Positions 22,942 to 34,328 of a stretch of DNA of 64,000 bases are shown here, in pieces. The notes beneath the pieces were generated by a model. The model saw only the letters and a list, made by a program, of their open reading frames with translations. It was not told the origin of the DNA and did no database searches. Each line of letters starts with the position of its first letter. The first letter of the stretch is position 1. Position numbers and translations under genes: made by a program. The DNA is from Ophiobolus disseminans (Eukaryota > Ascomycota > Dothideomycetes > Pleosporales > Phaeosphaeriaceae). Location: assembly GCA_010093685.1 (NCBI GenBank), contig MU006221.1:899491-963490 (forward strand). Reading direction: 5' to 3'.

Positions 22942-23773
22942 TTACGGGCAGTTGACAGTAATGCTCGCGCTTCCCGTGCTAAAGTAGCCCTCAGTCGCCA
23001 CAATCTGGTAGTTATGCGCACCCAGCTTCATGCCCTTTGCCGCCCACGCATCGAAATGTGTCTTCATATTGACGCTGCCGCTGCTGCGCTTGTTTTGACG
23101 CACAGACCAGTACTGCTCAAAGGTCTTGGTGCCGTCGATGCTCGGCTGGTTGGTGCGGGTGCTCTGCGCGATTTTGTAGGTGGAACCATCAGATGTGAGA
23201 GTTCCTTTGTTTGCGGAGTTGGAGCTCGGATCGTACGATCCATACGATTCAACTACGTAGTATCGTTTGGGCTGTTAGCTGCTGTATCTATGTTGTTGTA
23301 CGAAGGGGGAGAGAAGGGGGGAGAGTTCAACGCTCACGCGGGCCCGTGCGCGTTTTAGCGGGCCTTGAGCGTCCAAAACAACACGAACTCTTCCATATAT
23401 TCAAGACTTACTCAATGAGCGGGTTACGGGTCCATCCGTAGATGGCGAGGTACGAGTTGCCGTTGGGGTTGTAGGTGCCGGAGTAGGTGATGGTCCGTGC
23501 GGATCCGGGGTTCCAGCCTTTGCCACCAACGAAGTTACCACCGGAGCCCCAGGATACGCTGTAGCTGCCTGCGTTGCCGTTGGTGTAGGTCACCTTGGAG
23601 CCGCCGTCGGTCCACCACGAGTAGTAGCAGCCGTTGTGGGTGCCGGTTGCGCTGGGAGTGCTCTGGCGGGCGACGAGGTCGCCGGATGAACGGGCGACCA
23701 GGTCAGTGGCAGGAGCGGCAAAGGCGCCGGTGGCAGCGATTGCTGCGGTGACGATGGAGGTGAAGGAAACCAT
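22942..23773 (-). CDS. GH11 endo-beta-1,4-xylanase, splice junction apparently damaged
   Basis: Secreted xylanase that cleaves xylan backbones in plant cell walls. Exon 1 is 23773-23412 and exon 2 is 23263-22942; this join gives 227 residues, normal for GH11. An N-terminal signal peptide (MVSFTSIVTAAIAATGAFA) and propeptide precede HNGCYYSWWTDGG. Exon 2 starts YYVVESYG and contains the acid/base segment IVATEGYFSTGS. The donor is good (GTAAGT), splitting the Glu codon of NPLIE, which is the nucleophile position of the family. The frame-consistent acceptor, however, ends in CG, not AG. The nearby AG sites after CTAAC all give stops or a wrong frame. It may be a recent loss-of-function allele, a rare splice site or a sequence error. 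Confidence 0.75.
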
Positions 23774-23867
23774 GTTGACTGGAAGGACACTTTTGGAGTG
23801 TGTGTGGTTGGAAATGAGGAACTTGTTGACCGTGATGATAAACTTTGCAATGGACGACTCATGACAT

Positions 23868-23875
23868 CTTTATAG
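23868..23875 (-). promoter_or_regulatory. TATA box of the xylanase gene
   Basis: CTATAAAG on the minus strand, about 95 bases before the ATG. Confidence 0.5.
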
Positions 23876-26363
23876 CTTTTCCAAGGATGGACTGTGGTAT
23901 GGAGATCGATTGCTATGCATCCGGCCTTGCTAGCAGGGGTTTCGAGGCCGTGGTACCGAGTGTGATGGTCGTCTATCTGCTCGTAGCTAAGCTGGAAATC
24001 AAGGACCGAAGTAGGTGAGGCTCCAATATGCTGTGCTTGGCCAGTTGACAGTGATCAAGACGAAAATAGTCGTAAGAGGCCAATCGAATCGTTGCAGTTT
24101 CCTTAATTTCGGGGCTATCATGCTGTGCTGGTGCAGTGATTGGACGTCCGTCTTGAAACAGTGTCTCCGGTCTAAGCTTGTGCAATCATCAAGGTAGATG
24201 TCTCAATATCGCCGCTGTGGGGTTCTGGTCGGATTTTCCAGCCCTTCATGGTTAACATTTCTTCCACCCATGCATCTCTTTCTCCTATCCGATACCAAGC
24301 TTTCCACCTCTTGACTTGTCCCAACGGTTAAAGGGGCACTTAGCGCGGAAACGAATCGTGGAGCCGTGAGCTAACGTTGGTGTGCGGCAATCAACGTGAA
24401 GCCGCGTGATGCATACATCGTGGCGTTTGCTTGATTCCGCTCTTGGCACTTTATTCACGACGACAAGTGACAAAATGGGCGTAAGTAAGGTCCTTTCGGG
24501 TATATGTTGTTGGTGTGTGACCCTCGTGCTGCCATGCGAAAATGAAAGTTTGGTGATGGCAGATGACAGGAGTGAAGTGTGGAGCGGGGTGTCAATGCGC
24601 GATGTTTCGGAACCTCGACCAGTTGCATTTCCTTTCAGCCTCAACCACCACGTTCCAGCCCAACTGATCGCCATATGGGATCGGAAAAGCCCTTATTTTT
24701 GTGATCATTACCGTCATGTATATCCACTTACTCACTAGGTCGTCACACCTACAATGCACTCGCCTTACTTCCAAGGTTCCCGGGTCCAAACCATCTTTGT
24801 CCCAGGTACCTTTAACATCATACCGAGATTGACAGGCGACATCACCCGGTTCACTATATGAAAGGCGCAGCAGTAGTACGACTAGTTTCTGATATACCAG
24901 GGAGCTGACGGGACAGCCTCGGACACTTTATTAAAGCCTCTAAGAGATGCTTTCACGATGCCACCATCACCGAACGCGTGCACAACAACCCACCCCGCAC
25001 GATCGCAGCCCGATCCAATTAACACCCGCACATTGGTCTTAAAAACAACGTTCGCGAAACTCCGATCACATGGCATCCCCCTTCGGTATCCGAAGCATAA
25101 TCAAACTTCCCATGATCCGAGGAAAGCAGAGCCTGATCATCCTTACGATGATCCAGCCCGTCTGGAAGTTCCTCACAATGACGCCTTTATCTAAGAGTAT
25201 ACTTCTACGAAGTCTTGGTAGAAAGTGCACACTACTATTGAGTGCTTCGCTCAGTTCCCGGAAAGCCCTGGCCAAGGATCGTGCAAATCAGATCCGCCTT
25301 TAAAATCACCACCCCAAGCGCTGCGGTTCTTAAACGGCAAAATCAGAATAGCCGTGCTGTACCCCGGATCTGGGGTACGGCGGCGCCTCGCTCGCCCAGG
25401 CTCTTGGTACTGTATCAAGACGTCTTGTCCAGGCTTGTCCCGCCGGTTGAAGGGGGTTCGTGTGGAGCTTGGTCTGACTGCAGAACTTTCTGGAGCAGGT
25501 TGTAGGTGCGGCATGAAAATATGTGCTGAAACAAGATGTCACGGTCTACTATTCGTCTTGGCTGTTGTTTCGACGTCATGAGACTCAAGATTTCGGGGAT
25601 GATGGCGACGCAAGGTGAGGATGGAATTTCAAGACGGAACCCGAGCTGGATGCAGCAACCACCCTCAAGTTCAAAGAACTGTGAGATGGTTCGAGGGTGC
25701 TCTACAAACCTCAAGTATGCTTCATGGCCTCCTTGTGGTGCTATTTCGAACGATGAAAGCACATGAGACGCCCCAACGATTTCTTTGCTTCACACAAATC
25801 CTTCGTTCAACCTTCATACAATTACAAGATATTACTGATAAGTCTCCTGCTTCTGATCTCTGTACAAACCCCGCTACGCTTTTTGGGCCTTGTTCGATCT
25901 TTTACACTCACCATGAAAGCACACAACGCGTCGTGATCGCCGTGACGGAAACTGCAGTTTGCTGGCTTTCACTTTCTCGATAACCTGGACGGCGGTTGCC
26001 ACAATAGCATGGGAAGAGCCATGAAGTCGCAGGCAGGTCCGAGCCCCAGCGACTGCTTTCGAGCCGATGAATCCTCCACAAGAGTTGACCTCACTATCAC
26101 ATCTCCCCACCCACGCCTATCAATACACAGAAAATCAACCAACATTCTACCATTCGCTTCTGACACATCATTCCAGAACGTCAAGCATCTCATACCTGCA
26201 GTCTTCGGCAAGATTCACGACTCTACACACGTCCAGCAGTAACGGAATTAGAACGTTTGCAGCGCAGAACCACAGCGAACAGAAGAAACCTTCGGACCAT
26301 TGAAGATCTCCATCAGAGCGTGCTACCACGGTTCAAACCTGCATCAGCAATCGTTCCGTACCA
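23876..26363. other. Intergenic region, no gene supported
   Basis: About 2.5 kb upstream of the xylanase gene. Only short unconnected open frames occur. The final 250 bases before 26364 are pyrimidine-rich and look like the leader of the following small gene. Confidence 0.45.
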
Positions 26364-26714
26364 ATGTCTCGCAACGTCGTCACAACACACGATAGCACGA
26401 TAATGCAACGCTACTTCCACCTCTACACAGCTTGTAACCATGCCAGAGAAATGCCATATGATCGAGCGCTCAGTTATTCGCCGATGTCCCTCTGTAGGGA
26501 CCAACCGATAGGTTGCCAGCCATGGGACGCTTACGCCAGCTTTTGCGAATTTTGCGATACTTGTTACGCGGTCCTAATACAACGACTGGAAAGTTTCGAG
26601 AAGCTCCAGAAATCAGGACAAGAATGGACGTTGAGGCGGGTTATTCGCACCGATGAGGAGGAGAGGGATTATTTTGAGGATATGACTTTTGGTATGGGAC
26701 GCGTTGTCGTTTGA
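26364..26714 (+). CDS. Small Cys/His-rich protein of unknown function (1)
   Basis: Intronless, 116 residues, with a good start context (ACCA before ATG). No signal peptide or membrane segment. The core places YFHLYTACNH, then SLCRDQ, GCQPWD and CEFCDTCYAVL; the spacing of these Cys and His residues suggests a small metal-binding module. The C-terminal third is a charged helix (LESFEKLQKSGQEW). The following ORF shares the pattern, so they may be diverged tandem copies. I do not recognise a named family; many fungal hypothetical proteins have a CxH...C...CxxC layout. Confidence 0.5.
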   Translation: MSRNVVTTHDSTIMQRYFHLYTACNHAREMPYDRALSYSPMSLCRDQPIGCQPWDAYASFCEFCDTCYAVLIQRLESFEKLQKSGQEWTLRRVIRTDEEERDYFEDMTFGMGRVVV

Positions 26715-26980
26715 GCGGATGGGCACCGGAATGGTGAATACGGCGAGCGGCGGTCAAGGAGTGGTCTGACTCATCCCACAATGCAGTATGCGCTACAATT
26801 TCCAAGCACATACTCTTTGATAGCTAAAACCAGACCTTTTGGCAGTCATATCTTGCGATGGTCATTGTACAGCGTCACGGCCTGTTGAGTTGTCACTTCA
26901 CAATACACGTCACAAGCAGTCCACGTATGTTGTACCTTCATGTATTAGTGACTAGTCCTACATTCAAAAGAGCAGCCGCA

Positions 26981-27274
26981 ATGCCTTTATTTCTTGCATT
27001 ACACTATCTCCACCCTTTGCCTGTCAACATCAAACTCAGTGTGTGTTTCAGAAATTACTTCGATCACTTTTGTGGTCATATAGTGTGGAACACCAGAGAG
27101 CCGTTTACGTTGTGTGAACACGCAGATCCGGATCCAATTCCTCGGCAGTGCAACAACGTAGAAGATAGAATCGTACCAACCAGCGAGCTATGTGATGTGT
27201 GCTACGATATAGAGGTTAAAGCGGATGCTGCGGCTGCCAGTAGAGGTCAGCTTAGTCGTAAGCCAACGCAGTAA
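26981..27274 (+). CDS. Small Cys/His-rich ORF of unknown function (2)
   Basis: Open frame of 97 residues from ATG 26981; the same frame extends back to 26858. The part resembling a protein begins at NYFDHFCGHI and continues LCEHADP, RQCNN and SELCDVCYDI, matching the Cys/His order of the neighbouring gene. The N-terminal 25 residues look unnatural, and a TTTCAG just before the conserved part could be an intron acceptor, so the true first exon may lie elsewhere. It may also be a decaying copy. Confidence 0.35.
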   Translation: MPLFLALHYLHPLPVNIKLSVCFRNYFDHFCGHIVWNTREPFTLCEHADPDPIPRQCNNVEDRIVPTSELCDVCYDIEVKADAAAASRGQLSRKPTQ

Positions 27275-28016
27275 TGGTTAAAAAAATAGACGATAGTGTG
27301 AGAAAAGCTCGGAGTAGTGGCGACGGTAGCATTTCATCAGAACAATACAAGTGAATGGGAAATTAAGTCCTTTTGAATCGTGAATCATTCCATACCGGTG
27401 AAGTACTCAATTCCTCATCACCATTCGTATTTGTATGGGGTTGCAGTTTCCCACTTCCATTCGCCAGCTACATCAACCCTCGCTGAACTCTGACACTCGA
27501 TCCTCAACTGAGGCAGTCATATTTGCAACATGTGCTTTCGTAACGGCATACAGTACTCTTGCCCGGGCGCACATAGACTACTAAACACTGTTGAATCATT
27601 TACTTTGTGCGAGTGTGCTCAGCACTACCCCATACAGCGGTAGTGTTCAAAAATAATAGACAGATATGAGAATAGCGATGACTGGTATACGGATTGCTGG
27701 TTGAGGGAACATAAAGGGCAAAAGGATGGGAAGCAAGGTGAGAGAGTTTGAGACGATAGGTGGCCGGGTGGTTCGAAATGGACTGGGTATACAGGTGAAA
27801 GCGGGAAGAATGTTTGGAAAGACGATGTACCGCAGTGAGATGCAACAGCAGGTGAGATTGATACTATGGCGGTATAGCCGCTAGTAGTTAGCGACTTGCG
27901 TTATATAAGACCACAGACCTGTCGTTCGTATCCTCTTCACAACTGCAGCTCTAGTATCCAAATACTGTGAAGAATCTGTGCGTCAAAGTCTTATAAAGCC
28001 TCTCATATCTACAGCC
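27275..28016. other. Intergenic region
   Basis: About 0.75 kb with no supported gene. A TATATAAG near 27901 lies about 110 bases before the ATG of the following coiled-coil locus and may be its TATA box. Confidence 0.45.
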
Positions 28017-29420
28017 ATGTCGGCCGAAGATTCTCAACTGACGGCCGTAGGAGAATCTGGCGGGGCGCTACAAACACAAACACATGGTGATGCGACGAAG
28101 AAGCACGAGTCGCTCGACCTATCGCAGCTCAGAACAAAATTCTCGGAGAACGAAACGCTCGAAGCGCATCTTCATAACGCCTTTCGTGATAATGAGCTGA
28201 TATTCGAAGACTACAATCAACCACTACCTACGGTCTCAAGCCGGATTCAGCAAAGATTGCAAATAACCAGGCGAAAAGATTCTGAAAATGCCGACAAGGG
28301 ACCTGCTATATGGGCCAACGTGCACGCTCTTCCAAAAAGTCCAACGGTCAGGAACATTGTTTGCTACTATTCAGAGGACGGTAATCATGCGGAGATTCAA
28401 AACATCGATTCCACAGACTTGCTTGAACCGTTTCACTACATCACGGGTTTGAGCCAAGCAAGGGCCCGCATGAAACTACGATTCATCATTCTCATGTTCT
28501 TTCTGGAAAGGGGGTACTTGGATCGGATCCAGTTTCCGCTTGGTACTTTCGATGAGTTGAGAAAAGCGATCGGAGTCATAAGCAAGGCGCGAGCGGACGC
28601 GGGAAATATTTCAGCCCGGCAGATCTCCGGCCCAGCCTCCAATGGGCAGACATCAACCGGACCCGGTGAGCCATACACGATTAGCACCTTAGAGACTTCC
28701 ACAGAGTCCGCAAAGACCGCTCCGGTATCCACGACCACGGAAAAAAGCGCCCATGTAGAAGCTCACAGGAAACGAGGCCGAAATGTCACAAAAGACGAGT
28801 CTTGTGAAGAGCGTGAGCAGCTCCTTTCTGTTTCTTTGATACTCGTAGTGCTAAAGACTTGTAAGCCCTACCAAGATCCCCGTAATCGACAAAGATTTCG
28901 ATCACTTCAATGAGTTTAGGCAACACATAAGACGAAATGCTGACCAGGAGATTGATGCACTCAACAACAGAGTTTTGCTTCTTAAATCACAGTTATCCAA
29001 TGCCATCAAGGAACGCAATCGCTGGGAAAGCAACGCAAAGTTTGTTAGAGAAGAATTGAGAAAGTCAGAAGGCCAGCGACATGAAACGAATGGCATACTG
29101 GACTAAACACAAAAACAACTTGAGACATCACACAAAGAAAGGGTAAGGCTGGCAAAGGAAGTGGGAAGCAAGGATGAAAAATTGCACAATAAGAATCAGA
29201 GGATTGCGAAGTTGGGTCGAGAGGCGGGAGAGAAAGACGAAGAGATTGAAAGAATGCACAAGCAACTAATGAAGGAGTACGGACCAAGATGGAGCATATG
29301 AAGAAGATGAAGGCCATGGAATCGGAGCTGGTAGACCATAGGAGGGTCAAGACGGCGATGCGGAGCTTGGTGGCGAGCGATGCGAAAGGTGAAGCAGAAG
29401 AATCGGGCTCAGTCAGCTAA
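28017..29420 (+). pseudogene. Decayed gene for a coiled-coil protein
   Basis: From ATG 28017 a frame runs to 28913, encoding a globular part (for example NELIFEDYNQPLPTVSSR and FHYITGLSQARARMKLRF). The rest is clearly a long coiled coil but is spread over different frames. FDHFNEFRQHIRRNADQ to GQRHETNGILD is one frame on, and is cut by TAA at 29104. It continues as QLETSHKERVRLAKEVGSKD to a TGA at 29299. The final KMEHMKKMKAMESELVD to 29420 is in a third frame, consistent with a one-base loss near 29285. A GTGAGC...AAAG intron (28813-28894) could explain the first shift; I see no intron for the other two breaks. Function unknown. Confidence 0.5.
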
Positions 29421-29593
29421 GCTTGGGCGTGAGAGGTGGTACTGCATGGTATGCGATCGAGAGCCTTGGGGTGAACAAAAAACAGTACGATAGACATACA
29501 CAGCCACGGCCAAGAGCGGATGGCGCAATAATTGGAGAAGATGGGTGCATTGAAGATACTGCCACAACGTAAGAGATCATGATTGCATCACGC

Positions 29594-31045
29594 TTACAGT
29601 CGAGCCTCGACAATATTCTTGTGGCGCGATGTATCTTCGCTGTCGTACAGCGGCATCGTGCCCGGTGTTACTCTTAGCGCTTCTTCCATGATCGCCAACG
29701 CATGGTCGAGTTGCTCTTCCGTGACCGTGATCGGTGGTGCAAGGCGAAATACTCCACCAAACGATGCCATGGTGGCGAGTTGAGCCCAGAGACCTAGTTC
29801 AACCATCTTGTCAGATACAGCTTTGCCAACTTCTGGCGCTCCAGCCTTAGTCTTCCTATCGCTGACAATCTCACAGCCTGCCATGAGACCCCGACCGCGA
29901 ACATCACCGATGCATCCGTATCGTGATTGCAGTTGCTTAAGCCCAGCTTGAAGCTTGATACCGAGCCGCTTCGATCGCGCGCATAAATCATCTCGGATAA
30001 CGATCTCAAGCACTTTGTCGCCTACTGCAGCCGGAAGAGGATCGTTGATGTGCGTGGTGTAGAAGAGGAAGCCATTCTCTTTTGCATGCTGTGCGATGCG
30101 ATTCGACGTGAGGACCGCGCTCAACGGTATGCCGTTACCTAATGTCTTGCTGAGAGTCACGATGTCCGGTACCACCCCTTCGTCTTCGGGATGATGAGTA
30201 AAGGCGAACATATCCCCAGCTCTTCCCAGCGCGGTCTGCGCTTCATCAACGATGAGCAGCATACGTCTTGCTTCGCAGTGCTTCTTGAGAGCTTTCAAAT
30301 ACCCTGGAGGTAGCACAAGCATACCACCACTAGAAAGTACAGGCTCAACGATGAGTGCCGCAAGCGAGCCGCAAGACTGCTTGTCCAAGAGATCGAATCC
30401 GTAATCCAGCTCCGTTTTCCAATCGTAAGAACCGTCCGCGTGTCTGAAAATGGAACGATACGCGTTCGGCGTTGGCAATGCAAGATTACCAATCATGTTT
30501 GGTCCATAGCCTGAGCGACCAGCGTGGTACTGCGCGCCCAGTGATGCTCCGGTCATGCCATGCCATGAGGCTGCTAGTCCAACAATCTCAAATTTCCCGG
30601 TGAAGAACTTTGCCAAACGGATAGCAGCCTCGTTGCTTTCACCTCCAGTACTCAAGAAGAATGCCTTGTCAAGACCTGCAGGAGCGGCACCGGTAAGGCG
30701 CTTAGCTAGGTTGATGACAGGTGGGCTGATCATGCCACTGAAGAGATGATCGAGGTGCCGCGCGTGGTCATTGATGGTTTGAACGACTTCAGGATGGCCA
30801 TGGCCGATCAATGTGGACATCTGCCCGCTTGTGAACTTGAACACCATGTTAGCTGGAACGCGTAATGCCTCTAGTAGATGGCCAATACTCACATCCATCA
30901 TGCGGTGTCCAGAAGCTGTCTCGATGAAGATGCCATGGGTAGACGTGATAATCTCAGGGTGAAATGCAGTACCATAATGCAATAGGTGTTCATCAGCATC
31001 ACTTTGGAGCTGATTGGCGTCAACTGTGTCGTACAGCCGGGTCAT
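29594..31045 (-). CDS. Class III PLP aminotransferase, dialkylglycine-decarboxylase-like
   Basis: Fold type I PLP enzyme of the class III aminotransferase/2,2-dialkylglycine decarboxylase group, cytosolic by appearance. The open frame is 483 codons, but residues about 52-70 look like a retained intron. Removing 30892-30836 (57 nt, GTGAGT donor, CTAAC branch, TTCAAG acceptor) restores GHRMMD-FTSGQMSTLIGHGHPE and gives 464 residues. The PLP-binding Lys is in TLSKTLGNGIPLS; LIVDEAQTALGRAG and the C-terminal FRLAPPITVTEEQLD are family-typical. It is divergent from a Zn2Cys6 regulator, which may control it. The substrate, possibly a branched or alpha-disubstituted amino acid, is inferred from the family only. 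Confidence 0.85.
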   Translation of the reverse strand: MTRLYDTVDANQLQSDADEHLLHYGTAFHPEIITSTHGIFIETASGHRMMDVSIGHLLEALRVPANMVFKFTSGQMSTLIGHGHPEVVQTINDHARHLDHLFSGMISPPVINLAKRLTGAAPAGLDKAFFLSTGGESNEAAIRLAKFFTGKFEIVGLAASWHGMTGASLGAQYHAGRSGYGPNMIGNLALPTPNAYRSIFRHADGSYDWKTELDYGFDLLDKQSCGSLAALIVEPVLSSGGMLVLPPGYLKALKKHCEARRMLLIVDEAQTALGRAGDMFAFTHHPEDEGVVPDIVTLSKTLGNGIPLSAVLTSNRIAQHAKENGFLFYTTHINDPLPAAVGDKVLEIVIRDDLCARSKRLGIKLQAGLKQLQSRYGCIGDVRGRGLMAGCEIVSDRKTKAGAPEVGKAVSDKMVELGLWAQLATMASFGGVFRLAPPITVTEEQLDHALAIMEEALRVTPGTMPLYDSEDTSRHKNIVEARL

Positions 31046-31425
31046 GGTTGTGGGAGGTAAGTTTCATATGATAAAAAGAATACTGATGCTTTGGGGGCAT
31101 TTTGAGCTCTTATAAGTCTCGAAATCCTGCAGTCCAGTTTTGGATTGTGACGTTGCAGATAGGACAACTATCGTCGCCGTCGGGGAACAAGGAGGGGAGA
31201 CAGATAATCGCGACGCTAAGGAGATGGCCGTAGCGCGCGACCCTTTTGGGCAATAGCGGGCCCACTTGTCCACTTTCCCGCCCATGCGACATCCCATCGC
31301 GGAAAACCACATTCTCTGTTTTACTTTTCAAACCTTGCTTAGATTGCTGAACCACGCCACAGAACTTGAGGGGCAGTTGCGGAGCGAGGCGACCCTGTCG
31401 TGGATATGCGGACCGTTGGAGTCAC
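31046..31425. promoter_or_regulatory. Divergent promoter, aminotransferase / Zn2Cys6 regulator
   Basis: 380 bases between the two starts. A minus-strand TATAAGA (31115-31109) sits about 65 bases before the aminotransferase ATG. A short shared promoter of this type is common for a regulator and its target. Confidence 0.5.
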
Positions 31426-33631
31426 ATGCCTTCGCCAATACCCACACCTTTCACTAGACCGTAGGTTTCGATATATCAATCGGGTCTTGTACCACTGTGT
31501 TGACATTGTGTCTTATCGTACAGCTACCGCAGTCACAAGGTTCCTGCTTGTGACCGTTGTCGACACCGCAAAGCCCGCTGTGTCCTTGACGTCCCGGGAC
31601 ACGCATGTCGATTCTGCCGCGAGCGAGGTGTAGTTTGCAACTATGTATCTCTAGTGCAAGGATTGGACGGTGAGCATATCAAGAGCCCGTAAGTATGTCT
31701 CAGAAACCTCACATTGTCGCTGTAATTCGTAGTCCACGAGCACCATGCCCTGGGATTTTCGTGCCGCCAACGATTACCGAATATCAAATCGATAGCGTGA
31801 ATCCCATTGTCTCTTTTCAGAACACGAAGACACTCTGAAGATATCCTAGCTGCTATTCAAGGATTATATCTTCGATCAATTCATTTCTTCTATGCACTTC
31901 CTGACCTATCACAGACCAGCAAAACGAAAAAGGCAGACCGGTACGCTTTCATATCAAAATGACACTACCCCTGCAGCTCCTGGGCCTGGGGCGAGTCTTT
32001 CGAGCTTTACTAGTGTGACACGAACGTCGCCAACGGAGTCGTCATTGATGCTGAACCCACACATGGCGGAGGACATTACAATACTGGAGCAGTACCTCAC
32101 TGGTCAGTCTCCTGATACTCAACCGGCTGGTAGAGCGTACAATACAATTTCAACGACTTCGGCCAACCCCATAGTCTATCTGAGGGTTCCAAGAATACGC
32201 AAAGGCTTGAGATCATCACTTGATCCCGGAAGAACCCAGAGAGAGATCGTGGAGCAAGTTTTGAGTCCTTTTGCAGTCGAGGTACGTAAGTTGTACTTCG
32301 ACTACGTGCAACCTTGCTTTCCCATCCTGGATGAGCAAACGTTTTTGCAATTATGGTTGAAGGACAACGATCGCATATCACCTACACTGCTATGCGACAT
32401 CTACGCTACTGCGACGTTATATTGGAGGCAGTCCGAAGTGCTTCGAAAATATCCACAACCAGATCTCCATTTTCTTTGGAATACCGCCGTGACAGCTTTG
32501 CAAGAAGACTTCATGGAGCCGACGATATCGACAGTGCTTGCCGCTCTCTTGGATATGATGGGACGACCGGTCGGAACAATGACTGGAAACATCGTCAATA
32601 CTGGAAGAGTAGTCACGCTCGCGCAAAGCCTGGGATTACATCGCGACCCAACATCCTGGAACTCGAGTACGCACGAGAAAAATATGCGCGTCCGCTTATG
32701 GTGGGGTGTCCTAATCCACGATGCTTGGTCGAGCATTGGTCACGGCACTCCACCCACGATTAATTCCAGATACTATGATGTGCCCATGGTCACTCCCGAG
32801 ATGCTTGCTACCCCAGAAATGTCGGAAACGTACTTCAGAACAACGATGACCTTCATCCATCTTTGCAAGCTCACGGTAATCCTCATCGATATCCTTCCGT
32901 ATGTATATTCACTTACATTGGATGTCGATGAGATGTGGAGACAGCTCAGAAGAACGGAATGCGCCCTCGATGACTGGGTGTTGTGTTTGCCTGAGCATCT
33001 CGAAGCTTCGGCGTCGATAACGTATGTGAATGGAGCCAGCAACTTGTGGCTCACATACCTATCTGTCAAGCTCTTGGCATGCCGCTTAGCTTTCAAAGTA
33101 ACATTGAAAGAGCCGGTGCAGTCGCTAGAAGCCCGCCAATACCGCCTTTCAACACTCAGAGAAGCATCCTGCGAAGTGGCAACCTTTGTCACTTCGCTGC
33201 GCGATGCACAATTACAAGGCTTCTGGCTTCCATACACGTCTTACCTGCTAGTTACAGCTGCGACGATTCTGCTCAGATGTACAGTGGAGTGTGGAAACAT
33301 CGCAACGAAGAGGTCGTGTGCCACAAAGCTCACTGCTTTTCGGGACCGGCTTCGCAGCGCTAGCGAGGAGTCAGCATGGGACCTCGCAGATTTCTGTCTC
33401 GAAAGGTGTAATGAGCCAATTCAGAGAATCACAGATGCCATGATGGTCGCTCCGCCAAATGCACAGACTCCCATGGCAGATACTTCTGATGGGAGCGCAC
33501 CGATCGAGATGACGCAGGAGTCAAACGAAGCCCTTCCGACGGGCAACATGTTTCCACCGATCGACTCGTTAGAATTCCCATGGGATTCACTGTGTGATAC
33601 GTTTGATGGTCCGTGGCCCACGCAGCTTTGA
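31426..33631 (+). CDS. Zn2Cys6 fungal transcription factor
   Basis: Nuclear regulator with a binuclear zinc cluster and a fungal-specific middle homology domain. Best model: exons 31426-31460, 31524-31688 and 31915-33631, 638 residues with frame preserved. The first two exons encode CDRCRHRKARC and CRFCRERGVVC (Cys21, 24, 31, 40, 43, 50), followed by the basic linker KRKRQ. The domain core is VRKLYFDYVQPCFPIL and MRVRLWWGVLIHDAWSS, near HGTPPTINSRYYDVP. The 226-nt second intron is long for this genome, and a further small exon inside it cannot be excluded. Resemblance is to regulators of amino-acid or cutin utilisation, but the target is unknown. Confidence 0.85.
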
Positions 33632-34328
33632 TCCACCCACCGTTCGAGGACTGAACTCAGCTCTGGCTCTAGGCGGGGACCGGGGCGTCTTATAAGGTCC
33701 GCTCGGGCTGCTTCAAAACGAAGTCATATTTTTTAACATCGCTCTCGCGAATGGCATGGCAGTAAAAGACTTGGATGTATCACAGACGTGTCCGAGATTT
33801 TTGTTTACCAAGCTTCGACAGATTGAGATGGGCTTCGTTCTATCCAATTATGTTGCTGTCGTACTCGTCCCGCTATACAAAGCACCCACGAGGTCCGCTA
33901 CCGTCGGTCAGAGATACTATCTTATTATCATGTGGTGGTGCATGGCGTACGTCCCGAGCCGGTGTTCTGTGCACCAACGACCGTTCAGACTTGGGTGGGC
34001 AAATGGAGAACAAGGATAGCGGATTCCCTGCAAGCGATAAAAGTTTGAAGTTCGATGGTGACTTGATGGTGTTGGGGCATGCCAACAAACTAGAAGGTTT
34101 GACCCTCTAGTACGCCACCAAATTTAGCGACGGTCTGGCCAGTCTCCTCGGTGGAGAGCTCGTGCAGGCTGCTCAAGCGCATACAGCAGCCTCATTCAGC
34201 GCGATGCAAGCCCATCCCTTGGCAAGCCCGTATTTCAAGAACCCTCCATTTCAGCCTGATGCGCACCTAAATTCTTCTTTTCCTGCATTTCACGGCGATC
34301 TCTCCCATATCTTTCCAGCAAGTCTGTT
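33632..34328. other. Intergenic region
   Basis: About 0.7 kb, with no supported gene. The last 150 bases are pyrimidine-rich, consistent with the leader of the next gene. Confidence 0.5.
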
